DNA of 50,956 nucleotides from Variovorax sp. (GCA_004210915.1 SEGS01000023.1:1-50956), one strand, 5' to 3'; numbered from the stretch's first letter, positions 33,956 to 42,395 are shown. Notes: generated by a model from the sequence alone, not told the origin. Numbers and translations: made by a program.

Positions 33956-35088
33956 GGGCGGGAGTATCCCATTGCCTCGCGCAGCAACGCGGCCGCTTGC
34001 GCAGGCGACGGGCCGCAAAGATGGGCACGTGCACGACCCATCGCACGCAGGGCAGCCTCGAATCCCCGATCGGGAAAGGGCGCGTTCCAGGCCGCATGGT
34101 GCGCAGCGCCTGCGCCACCCTCTCCCTCGCCCGATTCCGGCACCTCGATCTGCGCAACGAAGCGCTGTGGGGCCACCGTCATCAGCATCGACGCGAGTGC
34201 CGACGCGCCGGCGCTGTGGACCAGCACGACCGGCCCGTCGACCCTGGTGTCCCGGGACGTCAACCACGCGACGAGAAGATCGCGGTGCCAGTCGAGCCGG
34301 TGCACTGCCTCACGCTTTGGCTTGTCGCTGCGGCCATGGCCGATCAGGTCGGGCGCGAGCATCCGTACGCTCGGACCCGCAAGCGCGACCAGGTGGCGGA
34401 ACAGGTAGCCCCATTCGCCGGGGCCATGCAGGCACACCAGCGTCAAACCCGCGTCGCGCGCTCCTTCGTCGACATGGTGCAGGCGCCAGCCGTTCAGGCT
34501 TGACAGATCGCTGCTGTAGTGCGGCGCAAAGGGCCAGTCGGGCAGTGCTTCAAATCGCTCGGACGGCGTGCGCAGGGCATCGTCGCGCAAGGGTTCGGCT
34601 TGCTCTCGCGCCGCGGCACGGCGCGCCTGAAAAAAGGTCTGCAGCAGATCGGCGCATTCGGTCGCAAGGACATCGCCCTGCACCGCCGTGTGATGGTTCA
34701 GCCGCGCTTCGGCGAACAGGTTGACCACAGAGCCAGCCGCGCCGGTGCGCGGATCGGCCGCGCCGAACACGACGCGCGCGAGCCGGGCGTGCAACATCGC
34801 GCCGGCGCACATTGCGCACGGTTCCAGCGTGACGTAGAGCGTGCAACCGTCGAGCCGGTAGTTGCCGATGGCCGCGGCACCCGCGCGCAGTGCGTTGATC
34901 TCGGCATGACCGCTCGGATCGTGCGTGGCGACCGGCGTGTTCCGGCCGCTTGCGATGCGCACGCCGTCTTTCACGAGCACCGCGCCGACGGGCACCTCGC
35001 CCGCCGCCGCCGCAGCGGCCGCTTCGTCGAACGCGACGCGCATCCAGTCGGCATCGCTCGGCGAGGAAGAGTCAGGCCGCACCGTCAC
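33952..35088 (-). CDS. tadA: tRNA adenosine(34) deaminase TadA fused to a truncated alpha/beta-hydrolase domain
   Basis: A 378-residue protein. Residues 12-155 are TadA: zinc ligand and proton shuttle in HAE (61-63), PCAMC (90-94), and the RNA-binding FGAADPRTGAAGS. It deaminates A34 of tRNA-Arg(ACG) to inosine. Residues about 185-375 resemble a haloalkane-dehalogenase-type alpha/beta hydrolase (LVCLHGPGEWGYLFRHLV, LAPDLIGHGRSDKP, LVHSAGAS with Ser292, AWNAPFPDRGF). It ends before the part that should hold the catalytic acid and His, so the domain is probably inactive. The start is GTG 35088, 3 bases after the preceding stop. ldcA overlaps its stop. Confidence 0.88.
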   Translation of the reverse strand: MTVRPDSSSPSDADWMRVAFDEAAAAAAAGEVPVGAVLVKDGVRIASGRNTPVATHDPSGHAEINALRAGAAAIGNYRLDGCTLYVTLEPCAMCAGAMLHARLARVVFGAADPRTGAAGSVVNLFAEARLNHHTAVQGDVLATECADLLQTFFQARRAAAREQAEPLRDDALRTPSERFEALPDWPFAPHYSSDLSSLNGWRLHHVDEGARDAGLTLVCLHGPGEWGYLFRHLVALAGPSVRMLAPDLIGHGRSDKPKREAVHRLDWHRDLLVAWLTSRDTRVDGPVVLVHSAGASALASMLMTVAPQRFVAQIEVPESGEGEGGAGAAHHAAWNAPFPDRGFEAALRAMGRARAHLCGPSPAQAAALLREAMGYSRP

Positions 35089-35091
35089 GCT

Positions 35092-35310
35092 TTACTTCAC
35101 GTCGTCCGGCATCGGCCGCGGCTGCATGGCCGCATCCACCGATTCGCGCACCTGCTGCTGGATCTGCTGGCTTTGCGTGCGGACATCGGCGCCCTGCGAC
35201 GCGCCGGCGGGCACGGCCGTCGCCGGCGCCACGACAGTCATCTGCTTCTTGACCAACACGCCGACGACGAGCAGCGCCAGCACCAGGCCGATCAATCCCA
35301 GGCTACGCAT
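35092..35310 (-). CDS. Small single-pass membrane protein
   Basis: A 72-residue protein. MRSLGLIGLVLALLVVGVLVKKQ is a transmembrane helix or uncleaved signal. The rest (GADVRTQSQQIQQQVRESVDAAM) is a short amphipathic helix. ATG 35310 overlaps the end of the paiB-like gene by 8 bases, and tadA starts 3 bases after its stop, so it is embedded in a coupled operon. This supports it as a real gene. Unknown function. Confidence 0.72.
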   Translation of the reverse strand: MRSLGLIGLVLALLVVGVLVKKQMTVVAPATAVPAGASQGADVRTQSQQIQQQVRESVDAAMQPRPMPDDVK

Positions 35311-35938
35311 GAGACGCTCCTTCGACCATGCCGAGCCGCTGCATCCATGCGCCCAGCGCCTGCTCGTCCGGGGAGCCCGCGCGGTAGACGTCATGCATCG
35401 CCGCATGCGATTCCTTGCGGTGCTGATTCAGTTTGATCTTGCATTGCAGGTCGGTCACGCGCAGCGCGAAGCCGACGATGCCGGTCAGCATCTTCTGCTG
35501 GAATTCTTCGCCCAGGTCGCGCCACTGTTGCGCGTAAGCAGGCTCATGTTCGTGAATAAGTTTCTTGAGCAGCACGTCCTTGCCCGTCGGGTCGGTGATC
35601 AGCTCGGCCGCGACCGTGCAGTGCACCGCCAGGTAGTTCCAGGTCGGCACGCGCGCGAGATCGGGGTACACCGTGGGCGACAGGTACGCATGTGGTCCGA
35701 GAAAGGTGACGACCGCCTTCGGCCGCGCCTCCAGGTAGCGCCAATGCGGATTCGGCTTGGCGCAGTGGCCCCGCAGCACGATGGCGCCGCCCTCCTCCTG
35801 CTCGGCCACCAGCGGCAGGTGCGACACGAAAGGCAGGCCGTCGTCGTCCGTGGAGATCAGGCTGGCAAAGGCGTGCGTGCGCATCAACTCGAGCGCGACG
35901 CCCGGGTCTTTGGCATTGAAGTGCGGCGGCATGTACAT
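35303..35938 (-). CDS. PaiB-family FMN-binding protein (negative transcriptional regulator type)
   Basis: A 211-residue PaiB-like protein with a split-barrel flavin fold: MYMPPHFNAKDPGVALELMRTHAFASLIS, LPLVAEQEE, LRGHCAKPNPHW, FLGPHAYLSPTVY, VPTWNYLAVH, VGFALRVTDLQCKIKLNQHR. The NPHW...WNY and the Lys-Asn-Gln motif near the C-terminus are typical. Bacillus PaiB was described as a regulator; for most homologues, FMN binding or an enzymatic role is more likely. First gene of a four-gene operon with the small membrane protein, tadA fusion and ldcA-like gene. Confidence 0.9.
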   Translation of the reverse strand: MYMPPHFNAKDPGVALELMRTHAFASLISTDDDGLPFVSHLPLVAEQEEGGAIVLRGHCAKPNPHWRYLEARPKAVVTFLGPHAYLSPTVYPDLARVPTWNYLAVHCTVAAELITDPTGKDVLLKKLIHEHEPAYAQQWRDLGEEFQQKMLTGIVGFALRVTDLQCKIKLNQHRKESHAAMHDVYRAGSPDEQALGAWMQRLGMVEGASHA

Positions 35939-36009
35939 GGCGGCTGGCTCTGGTGGAGACTTGGCTGGGGACCGCCGATTGTCCCCGAGCCCGCCGATCT
36001 GGTGCCGGC

Positions 36010-36708
36010 CTACCGCGCGCCGCTCGCCTTGAGCTTCGCGACCATCGCGCTGTAACCGCGCTGGCTGGCCAACTGCAGCGGCGTGTTGCCCTGCCGATCC
36101 GCTAACTGCAAGTTGGCGCCGGCGTCGACCAGCAAGGCCAGCGTGCGCTGGTGCCGTGGCCCGCCATCGCCCAGCACGATCGATTCGATCAACGCCGTCC
36201 AGTGCAGGTTGTTGACGTGGTCTAGCGGCGCGCCGGCCGCGATCAGCTGGCGCACCACCTCGTCATGACCCAGGTGCGCAGCCGCGATCAGCGCGGTGCC
36301 GTCGTAGCGGCTGGTGGTCTGCTTCGCGCTGGCGCCGAGCGACAGCAGCAGCGCCAGCGTGGCCGGGTCGTCGGCCACCGACGCGATGGTGACGGCGTCG
36401 TAGCGGTCGTCTTCCAGCGTGTCGAGCTTCGCGCCGGCCTGCGCCAGCATGCGGATCGCGTCGCGCTGCCGCGCATGCGTCGCCACATGCAAGGCGGTAC
36501 GGCCCCGGCCATCGCGCGCCTGCAGATCGGCACCGCGCTGGACCAGCGCCTTGAGCCTGGGCAGGTCACCCGCCCAGGCGGCGCGGTGCAGACCGTCGTA
36601 GGCCTGCGCTTCGCTGGCCGAGGGCGCGACCTGCGCCACCGCCGGCGCGGTGCACACCGCCATCGCGGCCGCCGTCGCCAGAACAAGGCCGATCAACGGG
36701 CGGCGCAT
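36010..36708 (-). CDS. Exported ankyrin-repeat protein
   Basis: A 232-residue protein with a signal peptide (RRPLIGLVLATAAAMAVCTAPAVAQ) and about five ankyrin repeats (YDGLHRAAWAGDLPRLKALVQRGAD, GRTALHVATHARQRDAI, YDAVTIASVADDPATLALLLSLGA, GTALIAAAHLGHDEVVRQLIAAGA, GNTPLQLASQRGYSAMVAKL). ATG 36708 is chosen, with GGGGTGAG upstream; GTG 36717 would overlap the previous stop as GTGA. Either way it is coupled to the GlcG/HbpS-like gene. It would be a periplasmic scaffold; the partner may be the heme/cofactor-binding neighbour (inference). Confidence 0.88.
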   Translation of the reverse strand: MRRPLIGLVLATAAAMAVCTAPAVAQVAPSASEAQAYDGLHRAAWAGDLPRLKALVQRGADLQARDGRGRTALHVATHARQRDAIRMLAQAGAKLDTLEDDRYDAVTIASVADDPATLALLLSLGASAKQTTSRYDGTALIAAAHLGHDEVVRQLIAAGAPLDHVNNLHWTALIESIVLGDGGPRHQRTLALLVDAGANLQLADRQGNTPLQLASQRGYSAMVAKLKASGAR

Positions 36709-36713
36709 CGTGC

Positions 36714-37217
36714 TCACCCCAGCAGACCCTTGACCTTCTCGAGCGCGGCGTTCGCACACTGCTCGTCGAGGTGGCCGCCCGGCGCGCCGCCGACGCCGAC
36801 CGCGCCGATCACTTCATTGCCCGATTTCACCGGCACGCCGCCGCCGAGCAGCAGGAAGCCCGGCAGGTACACGAGGTTGGCCGCGCCGGGGTTCTTCTGC
36901 GCGCCTTCCATCATGGCTTGCGTCGGGCCCTTGGCCGAAGCCGAGGTCCACGCCTTGCGTTCGCTCGATGCCAGCGTGTGCGGGCCCGCGTTGTCGGCGC
37001 GCTGCACGGCGCGCACCGTGCCGGCGCGGTCGACCACCGTGGCCGCGACGTTGTAGCCATTGGCCGTGCAAGCCGCGACCGCTTCGGCGGCGATCTGGTT
37101 GGCCAGCGTCAGCGAGATGTTCTTCTCGTTGCGCACCGCGGGCGCGGGCGTCTGGGCCTGGGCGAAGGAAGCAGCGAGCAAGAGGGCGAGGCTGCCGAAG
37201 CGAAGGGTCGATTGCAT
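36714..37217 (-). CDS. Exported GlcG/HbpS-family heme-binding-like protein
   Basis: A 167-residue protein. Residues 1-22 are a signal peptide (STLRFGSLALLLAASFAQAQ). The rest matches GlcG/HbpS (DUF336): LTLANQIAAEAVAACTANGYNVAATVVDRAG, RADNAGPHTLASSERKAWTS, PGFLLLGGGVPVKSGNEVIGAVGVGGAPGGHLDEQCANAAL. Streptomyces HbpS binds heme and acts with the SenS-SenR two-component system. Here too the gene sits directly downstream of a histidine kinase/response regulator pair. ATG 37217 has GGAGAT upstream. The ankyrin gene overlaps its stop region. Heme binding is not proven by sequence. Confidence 0.88.
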   Translation of the reverse strand: MQSTLRFGSLALLLAASFAQAQTPAPAVRNEKNISLTLANQIAAEAVAACTANGYNVAATVVDRAGTVRAVQRADNAGPHTLASSERKAWTSASAKGPTQAMMEGAQKNPGAANLVYLPGFLLLGGGVPVKSGNEVIGAVGVGGAPGGHLDEQCANAALEKVKGLLG

Positions 37218-37320
37218 GAGATCTCCAGTGGTTGTCGAGTCGCGCCGGCGGTGTGCCGACGACTGCATGCACTGTAGAAATTCATAGCGCCGGGCGCCAT
37301 TCGTGCGGCTACGCCCTGCC

Positions 37321-37338
37321 CTCCGTAGAACTACGGAG
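37321..37338. promoter_or_regulatory. Perfect 8+2+8 inverted repeat, candidate response-regulator site
   Basis: CTCCGTAG-AA-CTACGGAG lies between the response regulator gene and the HbpS-like gene, 104 bases upstream of the latter's ATG. A TACAGT (-10-like, minus strand 37276-37271) would put transcription start near 37264, so the repeat centre is about 65 bases upstream, a usual activator position. Two-base loop and no T-run argue against a terminator. Binding by the adjacent LuxR-type regulator is inference. Confidence 0.5.
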
Positions 37339-37349
37339 CCAAGGCGCGT

Positions 37350-37976
37350 TCAGGGCGCGGCACCGTCCAGCAGCGAGGCGTAGCGCCGGATCAGCTGCGC
37401 CAGCGAATCGCATTCGAGCTTGGCGAACAAGTTGGCGCGGTGCGTCTCGACCGTGCGAGGCGAGAGATCGAGTTTGCGCGCGATTTCCTTGTTGGTCAGC
37501 CCCTCGGCGATGTAGCCCAGCACCTCGCGCTCGCGCTCCGACAGCTGCGCTACGCGCTCGCGCGCCGCCTGGTCGGCCTGCGTGCGCTCGCGCGAGCGCA
37601 CGTGCTGGCGCACCGCCTGCTGCAGCGCTTCGAGCAGTTGCTCGTCGTCGACCGGTTTCTCGAGGAACTCGGCCGCGCCGGACTTGAACGCGCGCCGGCA
37701 CATCTCGACCGTGCCGTGGCCCGTCAGCATGATCACCGGCTGGTCGACGCCCTGCGCCATCAGCCGGTCGAGCACGGTGAGCCCGCTGATGCCGGGCATG
37801 CGCACGTCGAGCACGATCGCGCCGACGCCCGTGCGGTCGAAGCCGTCGATGAAGGCCTGCGGATCGGCCCAATCCTGCACGCGCAGGCCGACCGTGCCGA
37901 TCAGCAGCGCGAGGCTTTCGCGCACTGCGTGGTCGTCGTCGATCAGGTGGATGAGCGGGGACTGCGGCTCGCTCAT
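37350..37976 (-). CDS. Two-component response regulator, FixJ-like (LuxR-type output)
   Basis: A 208-residue protein. The receiver domain has acidic DDD near residue 13-15, the phospho-acceptor Asp57 in IVLDVRMPGISG, and Lys in FLEKPVDDEQ. The C-terminal LuxR-type helix-turn-helix is at about 140-200 (LSEREREVLGYIAEGLTNKEIARKLDLSPRTVETHRANLFAKL). It starts inside the stop of the histidine kinase gene (ATGA, 37973-37976), so the two are a cognate pair. Likely targets include the HbpS-like gene 133 bases downstream. Confidence 0.95.
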   Translation of the reverse strand: MSEPQSPLIHLIDDDHAVRESLALLIGTVGLRVQDWADPQAFIDGFDRTGVGAIVLDVRMPGISGLTVLDRLMAQGVDQPVIMLTGHGTVEMCRRAFKSGAAEFLEKPVDDEQLLEALQQAVRQHVRSRERTQADQAARERVAQLSEREREVLGYIAEGLTNKEIARKLDLSPRTVETHRANLFAKLECDSLAQLIRRYASLLDGAAP

Positions 37977-39505
37977 GCGCGGCCCTCCGCTGTGGCGACC
38001 AGCGGCAGCAGCAAGGTGAAGCGCGCGCCGCGCGCGGCCGTGTTGGCCGCGCTCAGGCTGCCGCCCATGCCGCTGGCGAGCGTTTCGCTCAGGCTCAGGC
38101 CCAAACCGAGCCCGCCTTCGCGCGTGCTGAAGAAGGGCTCGAACAGGCGCGGCAAGGCCTCGGGCGCGATGCCCGTGCCGGTGTCGGTCACGTTCAAAAC
38201 GCCTTCAGTGCCATTGCGCACCACCGACACCGACAGATGCCGCTCCGACGCCGGCACCTTGTCGAGCGACTGCAGCGCATTCATCAGCAGGTTGTGCACG
38301 ATCTGCTCCAGCGCCACCGCCTCGGCCTGCACGCGCACGGGCGCCTGCGCCGCCGCATCGAACTGCGGCACGACCCCGCGCTGCACGAACTCGGGCGCCA
38401 GCAGGTGCAGCGCATTGCGCACCACCTCCTGCAGCACCAGCGGCCGCGCGTCGCCGCCCGCGTCGGGCCGCTCGATCACGCGGCGCAGCCGGCCGACGAC
38501 GTCGGCGGCGCGGCGGGCCTGCTCGACCGCCTTTGTCATTGCGCCGCGTGCGGTGGCGAGATCGGGCGGCTCGTCTTCCAGCAGCCGGCGCGCGGCCTGC
38601 GTGTTGGCGAGCACCGCCGTCAGCGGCTGGTTCAGTTCATGCGCCAGGCCGGCCGACAGCTCCCCGAGCGAATTGAGGCGCGCGACCTGCCCCAGCCGCA
38701 ACAGTTCTTCGGCACGCCGCCGCGCGACGCGCTGGCGCTGCAGCGCGCTCGCGCCGAACAACAGCGCTGCCATCGCGAGCGCCCAACCGGCCATCCAGCG
38801 CCAAGGCAACTCGCGCCAGCCGACGTCGCGCGTCGCGACCACATCGAAGGCCTGGCTGCTCGACGCCAGCTCCTTGCGGAAGCCGAAGCGCCATCCACCA
38901 TCGATCGGCCGCCCCGGCTGCAAGGTCCATGACTGGCCGGCATGCTCGATCGCCACGCGCACGGGGCTGTGCGCGCGGTCCATCGGCCAGTCCTGCGAGT
39001 GCACGGTGCTCGCGAGGTCGATATCGAGGGCGTAGCTCACGGGCGTTGCGCCGATGACCAGGGCATAGCGCCCGTTGGGCAAATCGGCCATCGCGAGTGC
39101 CGCGCGCCGACGTTGCCGCGACGCTGTTTCGGCCGCGACATAGGCGGCGGCGTTCGGGCCATCGGGCCACGCGCCGCCGTCTTCGCGCCGCTGCACACGG
39201 AGGATCGACGGATACACCGAGGCGAGCCGCTGCTCGGGCCGTGCTGCTGGTGCATCTGTCACGACGTCCGCCTCGGGCGTGCGCGCCGCGTCGGCTGCGC
39301 CTGGCTGCAGCAGTGCCAGCGTGGCGAGCACCGCGTCGTATTGCACGACTTGCTGGCTCATCAACCGATGCGCGATGCGCGCGTCGGTCTCGAAATCCTG
39401 CTGCAACTGCGCCAGTTCGGCGCGCGCCAGCCACGCCGCACCGGCCACGGACAGCGCCAGCCATGCCAGCCACCAACCGCCCTGCGCACGCAACCACTTT
39501 TTCAT
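37973..39505 (-). CDS. Membrane-bound sensor histidine kinase
   Basis: A 510-residue kinase. Helix 1 (about 10-27) and helix 2 (about 236-254) flank a periplasmic sensor domain of about 205 residues, which has no recognised family. The cytoplasmic kinase core has the H box GELSAGLAHELNQPLTAVLA (His289), the N box HNLLMNALQSL, and G boxes DTGTGIAPE and GLGLGLSLSETLASGMGGSL. It would sense a periplasmic signal and phosphorylate the FixJ-like regulator. ATG 39505 gives the first helix at the N-terminus; a longer open frame to 39661 is not supported. Confidence 0.94.
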   Translation of the reverse strand: MKKWLRAQGGWWLAWLALSVAGAAWLARAELAQLQQDFETDARIAHRLMSQQVVQYDAVLATLALLQPGAADAARTPEADVVTDAPAARPEQRLASVYPSILRVQRREDGGAWPDGPNAAAYVAAETASRQRRRAALAMADLPNGRYALVIGATPVSYALDIDLASTVHSQDWPMDRAHSPVRVAIEHAGQSWTLQPGRPIDGGWRFGFRKELASSSQAFDVVATRDVGWRELPWRWMAGWALAMAALLFGASALQRQRVARRRAEELLRLGQVARLNSLGELSAGLAHELNQPLTAVLANTQAARRLLEDEPPDLATARGAMTKAVEQARRAADVVGRLRRVIERPDAGGDARPLVLQEVVRNALHLLAPEFVQRGVVPQFDAAAQAPVRVQAEAVALEQIVHNLLMNALQSLDKVPASERHLSVSVVRNGTEGVLNVTDTGTGIAPEALPRLFEPFFSTREGGLGLGLSLSETLASGMGGSLSAANTAARGARFTLLLPLVATAEGRA

Positions 39506-39606
39506 GGCGGGATTGTGCCTGCGTGCTTTGCCACGAAAGGCGTTGCCGAGCGCGCTGCAACTCGACACTGCACGCGGACCTGCACCTGAAAGACAATGCA
39601 GGCGCC

Positions 39607-40704
39607 ATGCAGGACGCCCTCTTCGACGATGCCGAATCGCCGCTTCGCACGCCCGAGCCACGGGCCGCGAAGACCGGCACGAAGCCCTGTACTGCTGCCG
39701 GCCCCAAGGTGCGCCTGGCGCCGGTCGACCCGGCGCAACGCGCGCTTGCCGACGCGCTGCCCAGGGGTCTGCACCTGGGCACCTCGTCCTGGTACTTTCC
39801 GGGCTGGGCCGATCTCGTCTGGGACGGCGCGTACGAACAGGCCGTGCTGTCGAAGCACGGCCTCGCGGCGTATGCGCAGCATCCGCTGCTGCGCACGGTG
39901 AGCCTCGATCGCAATTTCTACCGGCCGCTTTCCGCCAGCCAATTCGCCGCCTATGCCGCGCAGGTGCCCGAGGATTTCCGCTTCGTCGTGAAGGCGCCGA
40001 GCCTGGTGGCCGATGCGATGGTGCGCGGCGAGGATGGGCGCGGCCAGCAGCCGAATCCGGCCTTCCTCGACCCGTTCCTGGCCGCGCAGCAGTTCGTGCA
40101 ACCGGCGCTCGATGGCCTCGGCGCCAAGGTCGGCGCGCTGGTGTTCCAGTTGAGCCCGCTGCCCGGCCCCATGCTCGCCCGCCTGCCGCACATCCTCGAA
40201 CGGCTGCGCGCGATGCTCAGCGCCCTGCCCGCGCTGCGCGATCTTGCGCCGGACGGCGTGATCGCGGTCGAAGCACGCAACCCCGAGTTCCTGACGCCGG
40301 CTTTCGTTGAAGTGCTGCGCGAGGCCGGCGCCACTTACTGCCTCGGCCTGCATCCCAAGATGCCGCCCATCGCCGAACAACTGCCGCTGCTGCGCGCGCT
40401 GTGGCCCGGTCCGCTCGTCTGCCGCTGGAACCTGAACCGCCTGCACGGCGCCTACGGTTACGAGGAGGCGAAGAAGCTGTACGAGCCCTTCGACCGGCTG
40501 GTCGATGAAGACCCCGAAACGCGCGAGGCGCTGGCCCGCGTGATCGCCGGCACGACCGGCGCGGGGCACAAGGCCTATGTGACGGTGAACAACAAGGCGG
40601 AGGGCTCGGCGCCGCTGTCGGTACGGGCGTTAGCGAATGCGGTTGCCGCGCTTCGTGAGGTCACGCGACCAGCGGCCAGCGTGCCAGCTCGTGATGGGCC
40701 GTGA
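39607..40704 (+). CDS. DUF72 domain protein
   Basis: A 365-residue protein with the DUF72 pattern: GLHLGTSSWYFPGW (about 56-69), VSLDRNFYRPLS, FRFVVKAPSL, LGALVFQLSP-like, VIAVEARNPEF, and a C-terminal ...TVNNKAEGSAP. DUF72 proteins have a TIM-barrel-like fold and unknown activity. ATG 39607 is preferred; the open frame upstream to 39097 is antisense to the kinase. Its last 44 bases overlap the end of the convergent RNA-ligase gene. Confidence 0.88.
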   Translation: MQDALFDDAESPLRTPEPRAAKTGTKPCTAAGPKVRLAPVDPAQRALADALPRGLHLGTSSWYFPGWADLVWDGAYEQAVLSKHGLAAYAQHPLLRTVSLDRNFYRPLSASQFAAYAAQVPEDFRFVVKAPSLVADAMVRGEDGRGQQPNPAFLDPFLAAQQFVQPALDGLGAKVGALVFQLSPLPGPMLARLPHILERLRAMLSALPALRDLAPDGVIAVEARNPEFLTPAFVEVLREAGATYCLGLHPKMPPIAEQLPLLRALWPGPLVCRWNLNRLHGAYGYEEAKKLYEPFDRLVDEDPETREALARVIAGTTGAGHKAYVTVNNKAEGSAPLSVRALANAVAALREVTRPAASVPARDGP

Positions 40705-41290
40705 GGCCGAAGCGGCTGTGGATCAGCACGAGGTGATCGACGGTCCAAGACACCGGGTCGATCACGGGGAGTTCCACCGGCGCGTGCGTGCGCGGATAGA
40801 TCAGGCTGATGTGCGGTGTGCTTCCCAGGCTGACCGAAAACCCGGCGGCCCGCAACGCAAGGCCCAACGACCGATGCAAGTCCACGAGCGGCGCGACGCC
40901 GTCGCTGCCGCGCAGGACGATGGGACCCTCCTTGAACTGAAACAACGCATCGAAGCACACCGGAAACGCTTTCAGCTCAAGCCCTGCCGCTGCGCGGCAG
41001 CCCGCGGCCAGGACGTCGTGCAGCGCGCCGGCCTTCCGGTCCAGCGCATGAAGCGACGCGTGCAACTGCGCAAGACCCACGCGATGACCGCCTTGCCATG
41101 CCGGCGTGGAAATCAGCGCCTGCGACATTGCATCGATCCGGGCGCCCGCCATCGGGCTGGGGCGAATGGCAAAGAAGAAGGTGTCGGAAGGGCCCACCTC
41201 GGTGGGCGTGGCGAAGCCGAGGGTCTCGGCCGGCTCCGGCTCGAATCCGAAATCGAACGAGGGTTGCGGTTCTTTTGAACGGGGTGGCAT
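40661..41290 (-). CDS. 2'-5' RNA ligase / ThpR-LigT family protein
   Basis: A 209-residue protein with the two HxS motifs of the 2H phosphoesterase fold: LHASLHAL and PHISLIYPR. It lies in the RNA 2',3'-cyclic phosphodiesterase group, with a variable N-terminus (MPPRSKEPQPSFDFGFEPEPAET). It would act on cyclic phosphate ends of RNA; the ligase name is historical. ATG 41290 is chosen over an upstream start at 41320. It overlaps the DUF72 gene tail-to-tail. Confidence 0.88.
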   Translation of the reverse strand: MPPRSKEPQPSFDFGFEPEPAETLGFATPTEVGPSDTFFFAIRPSPMAGARIDAMSQALISTPAWQGGHRVGLAQLHASLHALDRKAGALHDVLAAGCRAAAGLELKAFPVCFDALFQFKEGPIVLRGSDGVAPLVDLHRSLGLALRAAGFSVSLGSTPHISLIYPRTHAPVELPVIDPVSWTVDHLVLIHSRFGLTAHHELARWPLVA

Positions 41291-41375
41291 GGGATGGAAA
41301 TCTCGCGAAGCGCACAACAACGTGTGCCGGTTTGTCCCCGCTTAGTCTGCGGAATAAGGGGCTTGATCCAGCGCC

Positions 41376-42395
41376 TCAAGGCGTCTGCGCCATGCCCGGT
41401 ACGCCACGGCGAATCGCTTTCGAGAACGCCGGGTCTGCGTCTGCCGCCTGCGCCCGCGAGGTGATGCGACCGGCCGCGCGCAGTGCCTCCAGGTCGTGAC
41501 CGGGCGCGAGTGCGCTCATGCCGTGCAGGTACTCGGGCAGATAGCCGGAAGCCAGCAAGCGCCAGTCCAGCGGCAGGCCGCCGACGATGCGCTGCGCCAT
41601 CTCGTAGACGATGGTGGTGCAGTTGGCCGTCACGGTGTCGTAGAACCGCGGCGCCTTCGTCAGCGCATCCGCCTCGGCCACATAGGCGAGCAGCAGCGCA
41701 CGCCGGGCCTCGGGCGCCATCTGCACGCGGTACAGGTACACGTCTTCGCCGCGCACGTTGGTGCGCACGCGCAGCAGGTCGCGCTCGTCGGCGGCCACCA
41801 GGCTCAGCTCGAACTTCTTGAAGAAGCCGGCAACGGCCGAGAAACGCTCCCCTCGTTCCTTGCGGATCTCGATGGAGAACGCCAACTGCTCGCTGCCGCC
41901 CCGTCCGTCGTCGAAGCCGAACGACACGAGCGTGTGGGCGATGGCCGGGCCCATCCAGTACGAGAGCGCCATGTCGACCGACTGCAACTTGTCCAGGTCG
42001 TAGCGGCGCGTCTCCCAACGCGGCGTGTAGTCGGTGTTGCTGTGCCAATCGAAGTTACGCACGTTTGTGAGCGTCAGCACGGAGCCATCTTGTTGTGCCG
42101 AGACGTGACGCGCTACGTCATCGGACCAGACCCGCGTGTCCGACGGTTCGATGCGCACCCACCACCCGAGCAGCACGGCGAACGCGGTGCCATAGGCAAG
42201 CAAAGCGCGGCCGGCCTGCCGGCGCCACAAAAGCGCGATGGTCGCCAGCGCGAACAAGACCCAGGCAGCACCGGCGACATTCGGCCAAGGCGAAGGCAAG
42301 GGCAACTGGTAGTGGAGCGCCAGCACCGCCCAGGCCGTTGGCAACAGCAAGACCAGTGACAGCGCTGCGCGGCCAAGATGGCGGAGCCAGCTCAC
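41376..42395 (-). CDS. DUF4105 (Lnb-type N-terminal periplasmic domain) membrane protein
   Basis: A 339-residue protein. Three hydrophobic segments lie in the first 80 residues (AALSLVLLLPTAWAVLAL, NVAGAAWVLFALATIALLW, ALLAYGTAFAVLLGWW), followed by a large domain with DUF4105 features (TNVRNFDWHSNTDY, RRYDLDKLQSVDMALSYW, SFGFDDG, LAFSIEIRKE, FYDTVTANCTTIVYEMA). The Cys/His pattern recalls a papain-like fold. The role is unknown. GTG 42395 is preferred (AGGAG about 9 bases upstream); a TTG at 42422 would overlap guaA. It is the last gene of the guaB-guaA transcript. Confidence 0.83.
   Translation of the reverse strand: MSWLRHLGRAALSLVLLLPTAWAVLALHYQLPLPSPWPNVAGAAWVLFALATIALLWRRQAGRALLAYGTAFAVLLGWWVRIEPSDTRVWSDDVARHVSAQQDGSVLTLTNVRNFDWHSNTDYTPRWETRRYDLDKLQSVDMALSYWMGPAIAHTLVSFGFDDGRGGSEQLAFSIEIRKERGERFSAVAGFFKKFELSLVAADERDLLRVRTNVRGEDVYLYRVQMAPEARRALLLAYVAEADALTKAPRFYDTVTANCTTIVYEMAQRIVGGLPLDWRLLASGYLPEYLHGMSALAPGHDLEALRAAGRITSRAQAADADPAFSKAIRRGVPGMAQTP

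Noticed and set aside
37321..37338. The CTCCGTAG inverted repeat as a transcription terminator
   Set aside because: The loop is only two bases (or a GAAC tetraloop) and no T-run follows on either strand.
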